A stretch of DNA of 64,000 nucleotides from Orientallactaga sibirica (GCA_036365145.1 JAEOAD010000029.1:25723001-25787000); one strand, 5' to 3'; counted from the first letter of the stretch, positions 23,280 through 35,490 are shown. A program made the numbers and translations. The notes: a model not told the origin generated them from the letters alone.

Positions 23280-23399
23280 GTACTTCAAGGTACGGTCTCA
23301 CTCTAGCTCAGGCTGACTTGGAATTCACTCTGTAGTCTCGGGGTGGTCTTGAACTCATGGTGATTCTCCTACCTCTGCCTTTTGAGTGCTGAGATTCAT
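23280..23399 (-). mobile_element. B1 SINE, minus strand
   Basis: Antisense B1: 'aaggtacggtctcactctag', 'ctcaggctgacttggaattc', tctgtagtctcggggtgg and 'gcctt ttgagtgctgaga'. The flanks 22993-23007 (tccattattattctg) and 23401-23415 (tccatcattattcca) form an imperfect target duplication around B1 plus the nested SINE. The target sequence is array DNA. Confidence 0.85.
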
Positions 23400-23770
23400 A
23401 TCCATCATTATTCCATTCAAATATAATTTATGCATAAAAAGTGAAACCATGTATTGACTCTAACATTTAAGGGTAAAGAAACAAACATACATTGAGCGTT
23501 TTTTATCCCAGGTTTGCATTTGAATAATGCACTATCAATGGAGAAGGTAATAGTAAAAGATTCCATTGGTCACCTACAGTATACCAGAAAAGTTTCATGC
23601 AGAACATTACTAATACATAGTGTTAAGAAAGCAAGTGTTAATTGAGTGTCATCTGCATGTCAGAGACTGTAGTAGCACATTAATTAGAAACAGGGAAGGG
23701 AAGTAATCCTTGTGGAACAAATAATATGGACAAACACTAATACAGTGTATTTCTTACATATAGAAGAGAG

Positions 23771-23990
23771 ATAAGGGCTGGAGAGTTTGCTTAGTGGCTA
23801 AGGCACTTGCTGGCAAAGCCAAAGGACCCAGGTTCAATTCCCCAGTACCCACATAAAGCCAGATGCACAAGGTGGCACATGTGTCCAGAGTTTATTTGCA
23901 ATGGCTAGATGCATTGGCATGCCCATTCTCTTTCTCTCTCCCTCTCTCTCTCTTTCTCTCATAAATAAATAAATAAATAAATAAATATTT
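23771..23990 (+). mobile_element. DIP-like SINE, type A
   Basis: The head gggctggagagtttgcttag carries an A-box-like sequence, and the B-box-like ggttcaattcc follows at about 23832. The body and CT repeats follow, and the tail is (AAAT)n. The flanking aagagaga strings (upstream about 23763, downstream about 23994) suggest a short target duplication. Inserted in the array. Confidence 0.88.
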
Positions 23991-25744
23991 AACAAGAGAG
24001 ACATAAGTGTGACTTTGGCAATAACTGAGACCTAGTAGCATTGTGAAGATAGGTGACAGTACTGCATTATATATTTGTTAAGAGGGTAGAACTTAAATGC
24101 TCTAGAAATTATTAATATAAATGAAGATGATGGCAATGATGATGGAAATATAATGGTAACAATATAAGATGATGAATATATTAATTAGCTTAATTGTGGT
24201 GAGCATTTCAAAATCTATAGAAATAGCAAACATAAAATGATATATGCATTTTTAATTATTCAACTATAACTAAATTAAATTGATAATGTGCACGTATGTA
24301 GTCAACTATATTCTAGGTACTATTTAAGTACCTTTATCACACAGATACATGGGAAATTACATAGTTGCATATTGAATACCTCATTGTAGGAGTCTAATAA
24401 TATATTGTTACATATAGGTAGAAAACAAACATACATGAAATTTTAGCATAAGTATGGCACCATTCTTAAACAAGAAAACTTGAATATAGGTGAAAGGACA
24501 TATGCATGCATTAACATAACGTAAGCAGGGTACTAGTCTAGTAAAGCAGAGATTAACAAATTAATTAGCATGCTTTCCAGTCACTATTCTAATTCATTCT
24601 TACCTATTCAACCTATACACAGAAAATACAAGTTAGCATATTTGCAACTTTACTACATGCAAGGGCCTATTCTACTATATCCAATTCTACGATATTGTGA
24701 TGACAGAAATGAAGAAAAAATGAGCAATCATTCAGTATCTAGAGTATGCCAGACAATGCTTTGCCACAAACTTAACTCCTGGAATAAAGTGAGAGTGGAT
24801 AAAGTATGAAGTAGGGCACACTTTTGATTCAACATTATTCACATATACTTGGAAACAAACATACATGAAAGTACCAGGGATGGCAGGTACATTGTTTAAT
24901 ATATATAACACTACTCACATGCAAGGGGAAACAAATGCAAAGTTCTGAGAGCTTTATAAATTCCAGATAATTTAGAACAAAGTTATTCACATATGGTAGA
25001 AAGAAATAAAAACATTGAATACTTTAACATGCCAGCTACTATTTTAGTAGAACATTCTTCATACAAGTACAGGGAAAAACATGTACTGAGCATCCATATA
25101 GAACAAGTGCCTATGTAGTAAAAATTCATTCACATATTGGGGTAAAGAACATTGCTTGAATATCTAGTATATGTCAATGTATTATTCTAATATAATAGCA
25201 CTTATACTTACAAAATAGGAAGCATATACTGAATGCCTAGTATATTCCAAATAGCCTTGTGTACAACCTGCTCAGACACTGAAGAAAGAAGTAACATGCA
25301 TTTAAGGTCTTATAAATGTCAAATAGTATTTTAGCACATTGGTATGCATGACAAAAATAATGCTAAACACACTCAGAGGTTAGTATAAATCAAGTATTAA
25401 TCTAATTTATTCTTATTCATGTAGATGGATTAGAGGCAAAAATTCATTTCATAACTAGAATGTGCCTGGCAACACTCTAGCATTAAAATATTAATACCAT
25501 ATAAAGATAAAGAAGTAAGCAAGTTTTTAGTTCCTAGTAAATAAATTCTAATCCTGTACAAACAAACACACAATTAGGAAAGAAATGTTGGGGCATGAAG
25601 CAATAATTTATACTAGTATGCTCATACAATTCTATTCATAGTTGAGCAGGAAACAACCAGGCATAGAGGTTAAGGTAAAATAAGCACTAAAGACAGATGC
25701 CTGATGTTCCACTACAACATGTATGTGCAGAATCAACTGTTTTT

Positions 25745-27217
25745 ATTAATTTATTATGTATTTATTAGTTATGCTCATAATGTGAATACATTCATGTTGG
25801 TGCCTCCAAGAGCCTCCTCCCTGTCCTCCCCCTCCAAAGGGATCCTTCTTGTTGGAGAATATGGGTCATGCATTATGGAGGTAGCCATCAGTTATGTAGC
25901 AGAGGCAATGTCTTTGTGCATAATGACCCAACTTGTGGCTCTAACAATTTTTCTGCCCCCTCTTCCATGAATTTTCCTGAGCCATGTTGGGATTGTCTTA
26001 GGTCTTCTTCAGTGATGAGGTCTTGGGAACCTCTGTGTCTCTGAATATCTGGTTTAGTAGGAGTTGAGTGTTCTTTCAGTCTATCTCCTTCAGCCTTGTG
26101 CTGGTGTCAGGTTCACTGAGCAAGCTGAACTCTTTCTCATTTCCCCAATTGCTCTATGGTTTCAGCTGGGGCCCCGGTGAGGTGCAATATGCTGATCCTC
26201 TCCTCAGGTTCAGTGTTCATCTAAAAAAGAGAAGCAAATTCTCCAATGGAAAGAGAAGTCAGCACCGGATACATGCGATAACCATTATTACTTTAGAGAG
26301 AATTTTATATGTGTAGGCCCTCTTGTAGCCCATGACTGGAGAGAACTTGATATTGGAGAGTGGGATCATTTTTTGGACATGGTTTTGACTTGTTTCTCAG
26401 TTTCAGCTATGAGTTCCATTCCACTGAGTGGATCTGTTAGCCAAATCTAGAGCAGTTGGTAATCCACCGTGGCTGTGTGCTACTATTGCACTTGTTTGAG
26501 CATCACGTCAGGTTGTTTGCTGCTGAGTAGTTTAGACTATGAGTTGCTTAGACAGTTGTTGGTCATTTTCCCCCAGTTGTTCATGTAGCACCTTCTGGCA
26601 CTAGACAAGTGATGGTCTGGGGACTGACTCTCTTCCAGATTCCAGCCAGGTTACATACCAATAGCATATGGTATCTTTGGCAGTAGGGTCTTACATTAAC
26701 CTTTGGTAGGTAATCAAGAACTCTGACAGAAATCTGTCTTCTTTTGGGAAACCTTTTAGGTCTCTCTGATCAACAGCTCATTGTGGAATTTAACCATATG
26801 TTGATACTGGGAGTTACAGGTCAGTGCCAAGGAAGAATTAGGAAGAAAAAGATAGGTAATATAAAAGAGAAAGAAAGCAGAAAGAGAAGGGGTGGGGGAG
26901 AGAGAGAGAAACAGGAGAAGATTAAAGTTTGTCTTCATGATGTCCTCTCCAGGGCCCTGTGGTTCAGGTGTTCCCTTTTAGTCTGTCTTTCAGGACCCAT
27001 CTCCATTTGGGTCCTGATTTATGTCCCCCTATCCTTACCCTCCCCTTCTGTCCCACCCTCCCTATTGTCCGGTCCTCAACATGCTTATTAGGTATGTCAA
27101 CATCTTGGGAAGATTCAGGTTAGGAGCCACAAATGAGTGAGACGAGGTGATGATTATCTTTCTGTGATTGGGTGAGCTCGCTGAGAATGATCTGTTCCAA
27201 GTTTGACCATTTTTCTT
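25745..27217 (-). mobile_element. 5'-truncated L1 (3' UTR type X plus ORF2 end), minus strand
   Basis: It begins with an AT-rich tail and runs through the whole antisense 3' UTR ('gagcctcctccctgtcctcc', 'ttttcctgagccatgttgg', 'tgtgctactattgcacttg'). It ends in the ORF2 3' end (gtgagctcgctgagaatgat ctgttccaagtttgaccat). The flanks aactgttttt at 25735-25744 and 27218-27227 are a 10-bp target duplication candidate. A purine tract (26825-26930) inside the 3' UTR produces spurious open frames. Array units resume on both sides. Confidence 0.87.
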
Positions 27218-28635
27218 AACTGTTTTTGAGTTATTAAAGTGCTATTGTATTACAAACTTATTCACTCGAGGTGAAAGGTGAAGATCTACTGAGAGATTAG
27301 TAACTTTTACAAACACTGAGTAGGACAGGAGGTTAAAGAGAACAAGAATATGACAAGCAGTACTCTAAAGTCACATTTAGAAGGAATAGAGTGAACATGC
27401 ATTTAACATCTAGTATGAGAAAAGCAATATCTACTTTACCCATTGTGCACATAAAAAAGGCACAAGCCTACCTAGAGCACCTAGTACATGGCAAGAATTT
27501 TTATATTGATACATCACTTACTCACTTGGAGAAATAATTCACATACTTGAGTGCAAAAGTGTGCTAGTTACTATCCTAGAACATTATTCATATTTTGAGG
27601 GTATGAACTTAACATGCATTCATCACCTAATATATGCCAAGTATGACTGTGATATAACATTGCTCAAAATTAAAAAAGAAAACATGCATAACCTGCCAGG
27701 CACTAAGACAACTTTGCTCATGTATGGAGAATTAGGATAAAGTGTCTCTCTGCATGGCAGCAGTCCACTATAATGTTACACATAGACCAAAAGAAAGAAG
27801 CACTCATTGACCATCAAGTATATGTGGATAATGCTTTAGTATGAATTTATTCATACTTAAGATAGAGGGTTACATTGGGATTTAATGTATGGCACAATGC
27901 TTTGTAGTGGAAAATAACACTTTATTGAGTACTTTATGTGTCAGGTGATATTTTGGTACATTATTCACATTTAGAAAAATGCACAAACATGCGCTAAATG
28001 CTCAGTATCAGAATAGAAACTATATTCTAGAATACTTTATTCACATATGAAAATGAGTTAGTAACTATTGTTCTCCTAATATATGTCAACCATTGTTCTA
28101 TAGAGCCTTACTCACAAATAGCAAAAGAGCAAGCACAGTGTAAAGAAAGAAGAAACATGCACAGAGAAAATATTCCTTTCACTACTCTAGAACAACATTA
28201 CATGCAGTAAAGCATAAATAGTTTGCATTAGTGTACAATATACATATTAGGTAGAATTCTAGAGCACTAGTCACATACTACAGGAAAGAAATAGGCATAT
28301 ATAAAACAGTATATTATAAACAGTTTCCAGAAATAAGAAAATAAACATTTACTATATTTACTATATTTACTCCATTTACTATAAGACAGATAATACTATA
28401 GTAAAACTTCTTTAAATAGATAAAAAAAATGAAGGTACCTACTATGCACCAGGTAGAAGATAGTACAATATTAGAGAAATATTAAAGAGAATCATGCAAA
28501 AATTCATTCTTACTATTGTTACCAGCTTTCTTGATTTCTTTGTCTTGTGACTCATGAATATAGAGCATAAGGTCAAATTAAGCAAGAATTATTTTGTTTA
28601 ACTTTTTATTAACAAACTCTGTATGGGCTGATTAT

Positions 28636-29556
28636 TTATTATTATTACATTATTATTATTATTATTATTGACATAATTAGTATGGATACATCATGTGTTG
28701 GTACCATCCTTTCCCTCATCCCTACCTCCTTTCCCCTGGAGGCCCTCCTGAATGGGGTTGCAGATTTCCCCCATTGGGTTGTGGGTATGTGTTGTGGGAG
28801 CAGCAGTCAGTTATTGGGGAGGGGGGCAGCAATGCCTCTGGGAATGATGTCCCAACCTTTGGCTCTTACAACATCTCCACCACCTCTTCAGCAAAATTCC
28901 CTGAGCCAATTCCTCTGTGGTTTCAGCTGGGGCTTGGCTGAAGTGCCAGGGGTAGTTTATCTCCTGGGGCCTCACTGCCTTTTGAAAAAGAAAAACATAT
29001 TTTCCAATAGACACTGAAGCTAGCATAGGTTTAATGGGATAAGCATTATTAATTTAGGGGAATTTGATGGATGTAGTCCCTCTTTTAGCCAAAGACTAGT
29101 GGGAGCTTGACATTGGAGAACATAATCTTTGTCTCCATAGAATCCTGACCTGATTCCCAATTCCAGATATAGGTTCCTTTCCACCTAGTGGGTCTCTTAG
29201 CCAATCAGAAAGCTACTGGTTACCCAGCAAGGCTGTATGCCACTATTGCACTGGTGTGTACATCTTGTCAGGGTGTTTGTTTAGACCCTTGGTTGGTGAG
29301 ACCATTGTTGATCACTTTCCCCTGGTAGCTCATGTAGTGCTTTCCAGCACTAGATGGGCTAACTTTCTAGGGACTGCCTCTCTTCCACATTCCAGCCAAG
29401 TCTCTCTATGTTCTGTGTTGGCAGCATATGGTGTCTTCAGCAATAGGTTCTTACCTTTTACTTCATGTGGGTAACCAAGTGTTTTGACAGAAGAATGTCT
29501 TGTTTTGGGGACCTTGTAGGTCTCTCTGATCAACTCATTGTGGGTAGTAACTGTTT
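28636..29556 (-). mobile_element. 5'-truncated L1, 3' UTR type X, minus strand
   Basis: An (ATT)n-rich tail at 28636-28673 is followed by ggtaccatcctttccctcat, ccaacctttggctcttacaa and 'tgccactattgcactggtg', ending at 'caactcattgtgggtagtaa'. Relative to other copies, about 100-120 bp is missing near 28907 (gagccaattcctctgtgg), where ggatgagtcttaagtct ... cttgttcatctcacc would be expected. A target duplication was not resolved. Confidence 0.8.
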
Positions 29557-30420
29557 TCTGATAGTAAAATGGAAAATTCCTGTGCTTGGAGGGATATCAA
29601 TCAAGTAACTGTCTATGACTTTAATGGGACTTTCTTATATAGTGCTTAGGGATATAAATTAGGCATCAAGTTGGAGTGAGTCAGGCTGCTTACTTGGGAT
29701 ATACATGAGAAATCTTGATAGATTGATAAGTTTGGCAAAGGAATGTGGGTTTTCACCACGGATTTCAAGAAGGAGAAAGAAACATGAAATCAAAACAGAA
29801 CAATTACTGGTGGTTACTTGATATCTTGGTCAGTCATGACATTTTGGATTTCAGTTCCTAGACTGTTCTCTGGACATGTCATTATGAAATCTATGTTCAG
29901 TGACTCTGTCAGGATGCAGATATCTTTTTACTCCCCTTGGGCTGTAACAGACTGGCTACTTGCAAAATGGGGAATATTTTCCTCCTAATTGCTGTCACTA
30001 CTAGCTCAAACAGTTGTCAGTTCCTTTGGACCATGGCTAGAACAGAATCCATGAGCTTGAGTGGCTGAGCAAGTGAAATGAATCCTGAGGAAATATCTTT
30101 ATAGGCAACACTGTGGAAGCAAGGCTCTCGGGGCATGCTCTGTTCTCAAAGAAGTCTTTCAAAAGAGTGTCCTCTTTCATATCCTGAAGCTTACAATGGG
30201 GAGGGTTCTCCCAGTTCCTGAGATGTCCCAATGTAAAGTATTTGGCTCCACTTTAATGACCCTGATATCTTCAGTGGCCATGCTTTGCTAGCCCCAAATT
30301 TACCTGGGCTTCTTTGACCTACTTCATTTATTTTCAAGTCTTTCTTCCCTGTATTTTGCTCATATGCAATGTGGAAACAAGCCCACATGGACTGTATTTC
30401 TCAGGGATTGTGATAACATA
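29557..30420. other. Unidentified 0.86-kb insert between L1 and array
   Basis: This segment shows neither the array period nor similarity to the other L1 3' UTR copies in the window. The minus strand holds a 65-codon open frame (30191-30388) continuing into a stop-broken frame, without a domain I recognise. It could be an LTR element interior, a processed transcript fused to the L1 at its 5' side, or older unique DNA. Confidence 0.35.
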
Positions 30421-33400
30421 ACATCAAACAATAGGAAGAATGATATAAGCTACACTAATTTCATACTATAATCCAGATGTTTTTAAAACTTATGCATAGA
30501 GTAAGAAAGTGTACTTGCATTTGTAGTCATTGCAAAATTACAAAACATTAGTCATTTTGAATGGCAGATACTGAACATCATAAAATAAGATTAGGCTTAA
30601 GCCAAACAATATTATTATAAAATTACTATTAATTGGGAGGATGAAACAAGATTGTTATGAGTACCTAGAATAGACCAAGTATTATACACTACATATTGGT
30701 TATAGAGCAAAGGAAGGAAATGAGTATGAATTAATTATTAATTAATGACAGGTATATTTTAGTACTATCTTATTTCCCTATAGGAGAAGCAAATAGGCAT
30801 GAATGAAATACCTAGTATATTGTAAGTACTGGTCCAGCAAAAGAGTCTCACATAAGAGAAAAAGAAAAGATTGAACTGAGTAAAGAATTTATGTAGGAAT
30901 TATTGTGCATTATTGTTATTGTCACATAAAATCAAAGAAAAGCAATCACCAAGCACTAAAAGAAAACACAGAAATCCTTTAGTATAAATCCACAGATGGA
31001 GAAAGGAAACATGGAAGCATGAAGCACATAACATACACTAAGACATATTCTAGATAAACAAAATTTATGGACAGGAGGAAAGAAATTATAATTTATTAAA
31101 TAGTATAAGCCAAGTCCTCTTCTAGGGAAATAGTATTCACATATGAGATAAAGAAAACCAGATGGCATTAAATATCACCTATCTGCCAGTAACCAGTCTA
31201 GAATGATGTTAAGCCTGCCTGTGAGGAAGAAATGAACCTGTTTTGATCAACTAGCAAATGCAAGATATCAGAAAACACAATGTTATAACTATGTACAGGA
31301 AAAGACATAAGCCACTACATATACAAGGTGCTGTTCTTATACAACTTTATTCCTCCAGGAGAAGGAACTGGCTGGTTTTACTATTAGTATACTAGTACAA
31401 CATTTCCTACAATTAGAACAAAAGCAGAAATATGCATTAGATGACCATTTATGTCACAAATATTTCTAGTGTTATTTTTTTCTTACTTAGGACAAAGGAC
31501 GTTAGAATATATTGAGTGCTTTCAACAGCCCAAGCACTATTCTAGTGCAGCAGTAATTATGAATAGAGGGAAAGAAACAATTTCTACAGAGTGTCCTGAA
31601 AATGCCTGCTACCATCTCATAATGGAATGAAAGAAGCATCCATTACTACTAGGTACACTTTCTGAGACAGGCAGTATCGTAAACTCTTCCCAAAGATCAG
31701 AAAGAGGCAGCATGAATGCAAATATATTGCCTATGTCTGACATAAGAATACGATTCACACATTAAGAAAACAGCAAACATGCATTCACTAAATACAAGTT
31801 AGATACTATTCTAAAAGTATAATGCTCTAATATAAAGCATCAGGTGAAAAAAGAGGATATTTTTAGCAAAGTATTGCTCACACGTTGGAGACATAAAAGG
31901 TATATTCACTAAGTTCCCAGTATATGCCAGGTTATATATGAATCTTGTGTTGGAAATGCATTATACATGCTTTAGGTACCAAGCACATGCCACACAATAT
32001 TCTAATATGAGTACTCAAAAATAAATGGAAGAGTGCAGCCATGCACTGAATGTTTAATATTGGTCAGATACTACTCCAGTATAATACTGCTTAAACATAA
32101 GGGAAGAAAAATAGGGTTCACTGAGCATCTAGTTAAGGCATAATCCATTCTGCCACAATTTTACTCACATGCATAAGGAATGGGAAAATAAATCATTGAA
32201 CATCCACTGCATATCAAATCTAGTATTAATTACACACAGGTAGTAGGAGCTGAGCATGTATCCAGTCCCTAACATGCACTAGGAACTATTATAGTATATC
32301 ATCACTCATTCCTAGGGAAAGGAAACTTTATCTCACTGGGTACCAAATATATGCCAGCCCAGCATTCCTCTCACATACGCTTATTTCATTTGTGATCTGA
32401 CAGTAAGGTTATGCTAGGATCATGCCTGCACTGCACTCTACCACCTCATTACTCAGATGATAGAGGAGGGGGGTGATCATATATGAGCCAGGTAACACAA
32501 GCAGGACATAAATCACATGATTCAGAGAAAAATGCATTCACTGTGCTCTTAATATATTTCAGGTTCTGTCATCTCATAACATTCACACGTGAATGAAAGG
32601 ACAAAAGCATGAATGGGTAACATAAAACATCCATGGGCCACTCTACTACAATATTGCTCACACAGAATAAAATAAAATGAATTTCCATGTTTACCTAGTA
32701 GAGGCCAGGAATTATTCAGCAATAACATTGTTCACAGATGGTGAAATTAAGTGATCATGCATCAAGTGCAGCATACCTAAAATATTACTAATTATAAACT
32801 TACTGAAACATAACAGAATGGCTGAGCATGCACCTAGTAAATGCCATATCCTATTATATAACAAGTTGTACACATATAAACAAAGGCACAAAAGAATGTA
32901 GAAAACAATTAGCATGGGAAAACAGTATTCTAGTAAAACACCACTGATGTAAGGATGGTAAAAAGAGTATATATGCTCAAAAAGTACTAGCAAGGCACAA
33001 TCATGGCAGGGCATTTCTCTGTGAGCATTTAGTAATTAATATATGGTATATATTATATCAAAGTTTAAGCATCCTTCAACTATGACACACATGGGACAAA
33101 GTGAAAATGTGTATTAAATTACTACCTATCCTAAGCATTACTTAACATAATCCTTAACCACTCATGTGGAAAGGAAATGACTGTACAATGAGCCCTTAAG
33201 GCATGTAAGGCATTATTCTAGGACAGCCTTATTCAGACATAAAGGAAATAAACATAGAGCAATCCTAGTATACAAGAATTAATTCTAGTACAACTTTGTA
33301 ATATTTATTGGAAGAAGACCACTTTTGCCAGAATGATGCCAGGATATATTATTTGTGCTAGTGAGTAATGCATCATTACTTACACATGCATGGAAGAAAA

Positions 33401-34049
33401 GTTGTACCTATTCAGCATGTGCCCATATACCAGTTGATTATGTTTATTTCTATGAAAACTCTGGCACAGGCAGTTTATAATTTTTGATATTATTTGATAC
33501 AACATACTTGCACATGCATGAAGAAACCCATAACTAGTTCACACAAAAATATTTTCTAAGGTAGCATTATTCATACAAATGGGAAGTATGTAGGCATGCA
33601 TTGAGCACATTATATTCCAGGAAGTATTTTACATACTATTTCCCATGTATCAATGATGTACTTCAGATAGTTTAAGTACCTGGTACTAGCAGGTGCTTTT
33701 GCAATAGCTTTGCTCTAGTAGAAATACAAGGAATTAGGCAGATCTTGAGCCTCTAATAAATGACTTATAATATTCTACTTTAATATTATTCACTCTGATG
33801 AGTAGGAATTGAGCCTGCACCCAGTATACAATATATCTTCAACTGTATCATGTTACAATAGTATTCACACACAATAATAAGAAAATGAGCTTGCATTGAG
33901 TACCCAGTGCATTAGATACTGATTCTGAGACAAAGTTACTCACACCTAAGGTAAGGAAATAAAACTGAAATGAGTTGCACATCAAGTATTTTTCAGGCAT
34001 AACTCTAGCACAATGTGAGTCATTCACAGAGGAAGGGAACCAGTATGCA

Positions 34050-34310
34050 TAGGCAAGAGATATTTTGACGGGTATAGCCTCTCTTTGGGCCAAAAAGTAG
34101 TGGGAGCTTCTCTCTGGAGTCCATAATCTTGGCCTCCATAGGATTCTGATTTGGTTCGCAGTTCCAGCTATGAGTTCCTCTCCACTGAGCAGATCTCTTA
34201 GGCAGCCACAAAGCCATTGGTTACCCACATAAACTAGGTGCCACCATGTTTGCCTTGTCAGGCTGGCTGTTTTCATATAGCTATGTCCCCTTCTTGTTCT
34301 CCATATTTCT
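34050..34310 (-). mobile_element. L1 3' UTR internal fragment, minus strand
   Basis: The blocks 'tttgacgggtatagcctctc', 'ttgggccaaaaagtagtggg', 'cagttccagctatgagttcc', 'actgagcagatctcttaggc' and 'cattggttacccacataaac' match the middle of the L1 3' UTR in antisense. Both ends are missing. The 142-codon minus frame (33848-34276) crosses the array/L1 border and is not a gene. Confidence 0.75.
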
Positions 34311-34330
34311 CACATAAAAAGAGAAACAGG

Positions 34331-34527
34331 GATGGAGAGATGGCTTAGTGTTTAAGGTGCTTGCCTGTGAAGCCTAAGGACCCGGGTTGGATCCTCCAAT
34401 ATCCACATAAGCCAGATGCACATGGTGGCACATGTATATGGAGTTTGTTTTCAGTGGTTCCATGCCATGGTGTACCCATATTCTCTCTCTCCCTCTCCTT
34501 TCTATCTTTCTAATAAAAATATTTTTT
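34331..34527 (+). mobile_element. DIP-like SINE, type A
   Basis: Head gatggagagatggcttagtg, body 'ccacataagccagatgcaca', end 'cccatattctctctctccct' and an AATAAAAAT tail. The flanks at 34316-34330 (aaaaagagaaacagg) and 34528-34542 (aaaaagcaaaacagg) are a 15-bp target duplication with two mismatches. Confidence 0.9.
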
Positions 34528-34845
34528 AAAAAGCAAAACAGGATATGCCACAGGGATAAGAACACTTACACACAAGCTTGAGAGTCTTAGAGGGCCCGAG
34601 TTAGATAAAAAGCTACCCACATAAACAGCTAGGCACTGAGAGGGAAAAAGTAAATATCCAACTTGAAATCTAGTACACACAAGATACAATTCTAGTGCAA
34701 CATAAATGGAAAAACTGTACTGTGTGGAAGAAGAATATAATAGGCAATATTATAGTAAATTTTTACTTGCCCAATTGTGGAAAGAAGAAAGCATGTAGTG
34801 AGAAATTCTATGCTTTCATATACTGATCACACATGACTGAAAATG

Positions 34846-34950
34846 AGCAGGGCATGGTGGCTAAACACTGTAATCTCAGGCAGGAGTATTTCCATGAATT
34901 AGAGGCCAGGCTGAGCTTTATAGTAAAGTTTTATCTTAGAAGAAAAGATA
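34846..34950 (+). mobile_element. Truncated B1 SINE
   Basis: The sequence agcagggcatggtggctaaa, 'ctgtaatctcaggcagga', 'gaattagaggccaggctgag' and 'agtaaagttttatctta' follows the B1 order with internal losses. Inside the array. Confidence 0.75.
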
Positions 34951-35343
34951 CAGATAAAATAAGCATTACGAAGAACCTGATATGTTCCAGCCACTTCTCC
35001 ACTAAGCGTGAAGTAAGAAAAGAAACATGGTTGCATTGAGCTCCACATAAGTACTAGGCATTAATCTATAGCACATCAGTCACATGTACAGTAGCATGCA
35101 CTAACGTATTGCATCAACAATTTAACTTATTCAATTACAACATATCCACCCATTAAGAAAATAAACAAGCTTGTATGTAGCCCCTCCCATAAGCAACTAT
35201 GTGGTAAAACAATTTTACTCACATGTTAAAGAATTAAATAAACATGAATCAAGTCACCTCACATATGCTCGTACCACCTAATCCACACTTGGGGAAGAGC
35301 TAGGACTTTTGAGTACATAATACATAAAATATTCTAGTGCAAA

Positions 35344-35490
35344 TGTCTACACAAAAGACATAGCTTTCATCTGAAAAGGGATAAGAGGTAGCTATTTTGG
35401 AGCCAAATATGAGTGGCCATGGCCTGGGAACATAGATTTAGGTTATTTTAAATTTCATGTTTAAATGTGTAACAATTTATGAAGGTTGTA
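35344..35490 (-). mobile_element. 3' LTR of the decayed retrovirus (alignable part)
   Basis: It starts TGTCTACACAAAAGACATAG on the plus strand, which corresponds to TGTTGACACAAATTACATAG at 42763. Homology continues to acaattta near 35480. The LTR abuts the last array unit (tattctagtgcaaa) directly. Its far (5') boundary could not be fixed. Confidence 0.65.

Larger units (their letters stand above)
21740..35343. repeat. Degenerate tandem array, unit about 72 bp, L2-terminus-like core
   Basis: A repeated order of motifs runs through the whole interval outside the later insertions: ttattcacatatgg, then gaaagaaacaaacatgcat, then tgagcacctagtatatgcc, then aggcactattctagtacaac. In the clean stretch 24838-25416 successive 'ttcaca(t)' anchors fall near 24838, 24913, 24985, 25058, 25129, 25203, 25270, 25340 and 25416, a spacing of 67-76 bp. 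The core tgagcacctagtatatgcc-aggcactattctag resembles the reverse complement of the L2 3' end. Insertions interrupt the array at 22315-23399, 23771-23990, 25745-27217, 28636-30420, 34050-34527 and 34846-34950, leaving about 8.4 kb, or roughly 110 units. No open reading frame is maintained. Confidence 0.85.

Noticed and set aside
22315..23399. A single large retroviral insertion spanning the LTR-like copy, SINE and B1
   Set aside because: The SINE and B1 each have their own target duplications, so they are separate events next to the LTR-like copy.
23771..23860. tRNA gene (A and B boxes present)
   Set aside because: The A/B boxes belong to the tRNA-like head of the SINE. The stretch cannot fold a full cloverleaf with an acceptor stem and is followed by a SINE body. 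The same applies to the other SINE heads.
33848..34276. 142-codon minus-strand open frame
   Set aside because: It crosses the border between tandem-array DNA and an antisense L1 UTR fragment, so it cannot be one gene.
21740..35343. CRISPR-like repeat/spacer organisation
   Set aside because: The whole 72-bp unit recurs with drift, with no constant repeat separated by unrelated spacers, and the setting is a mammalian genome.
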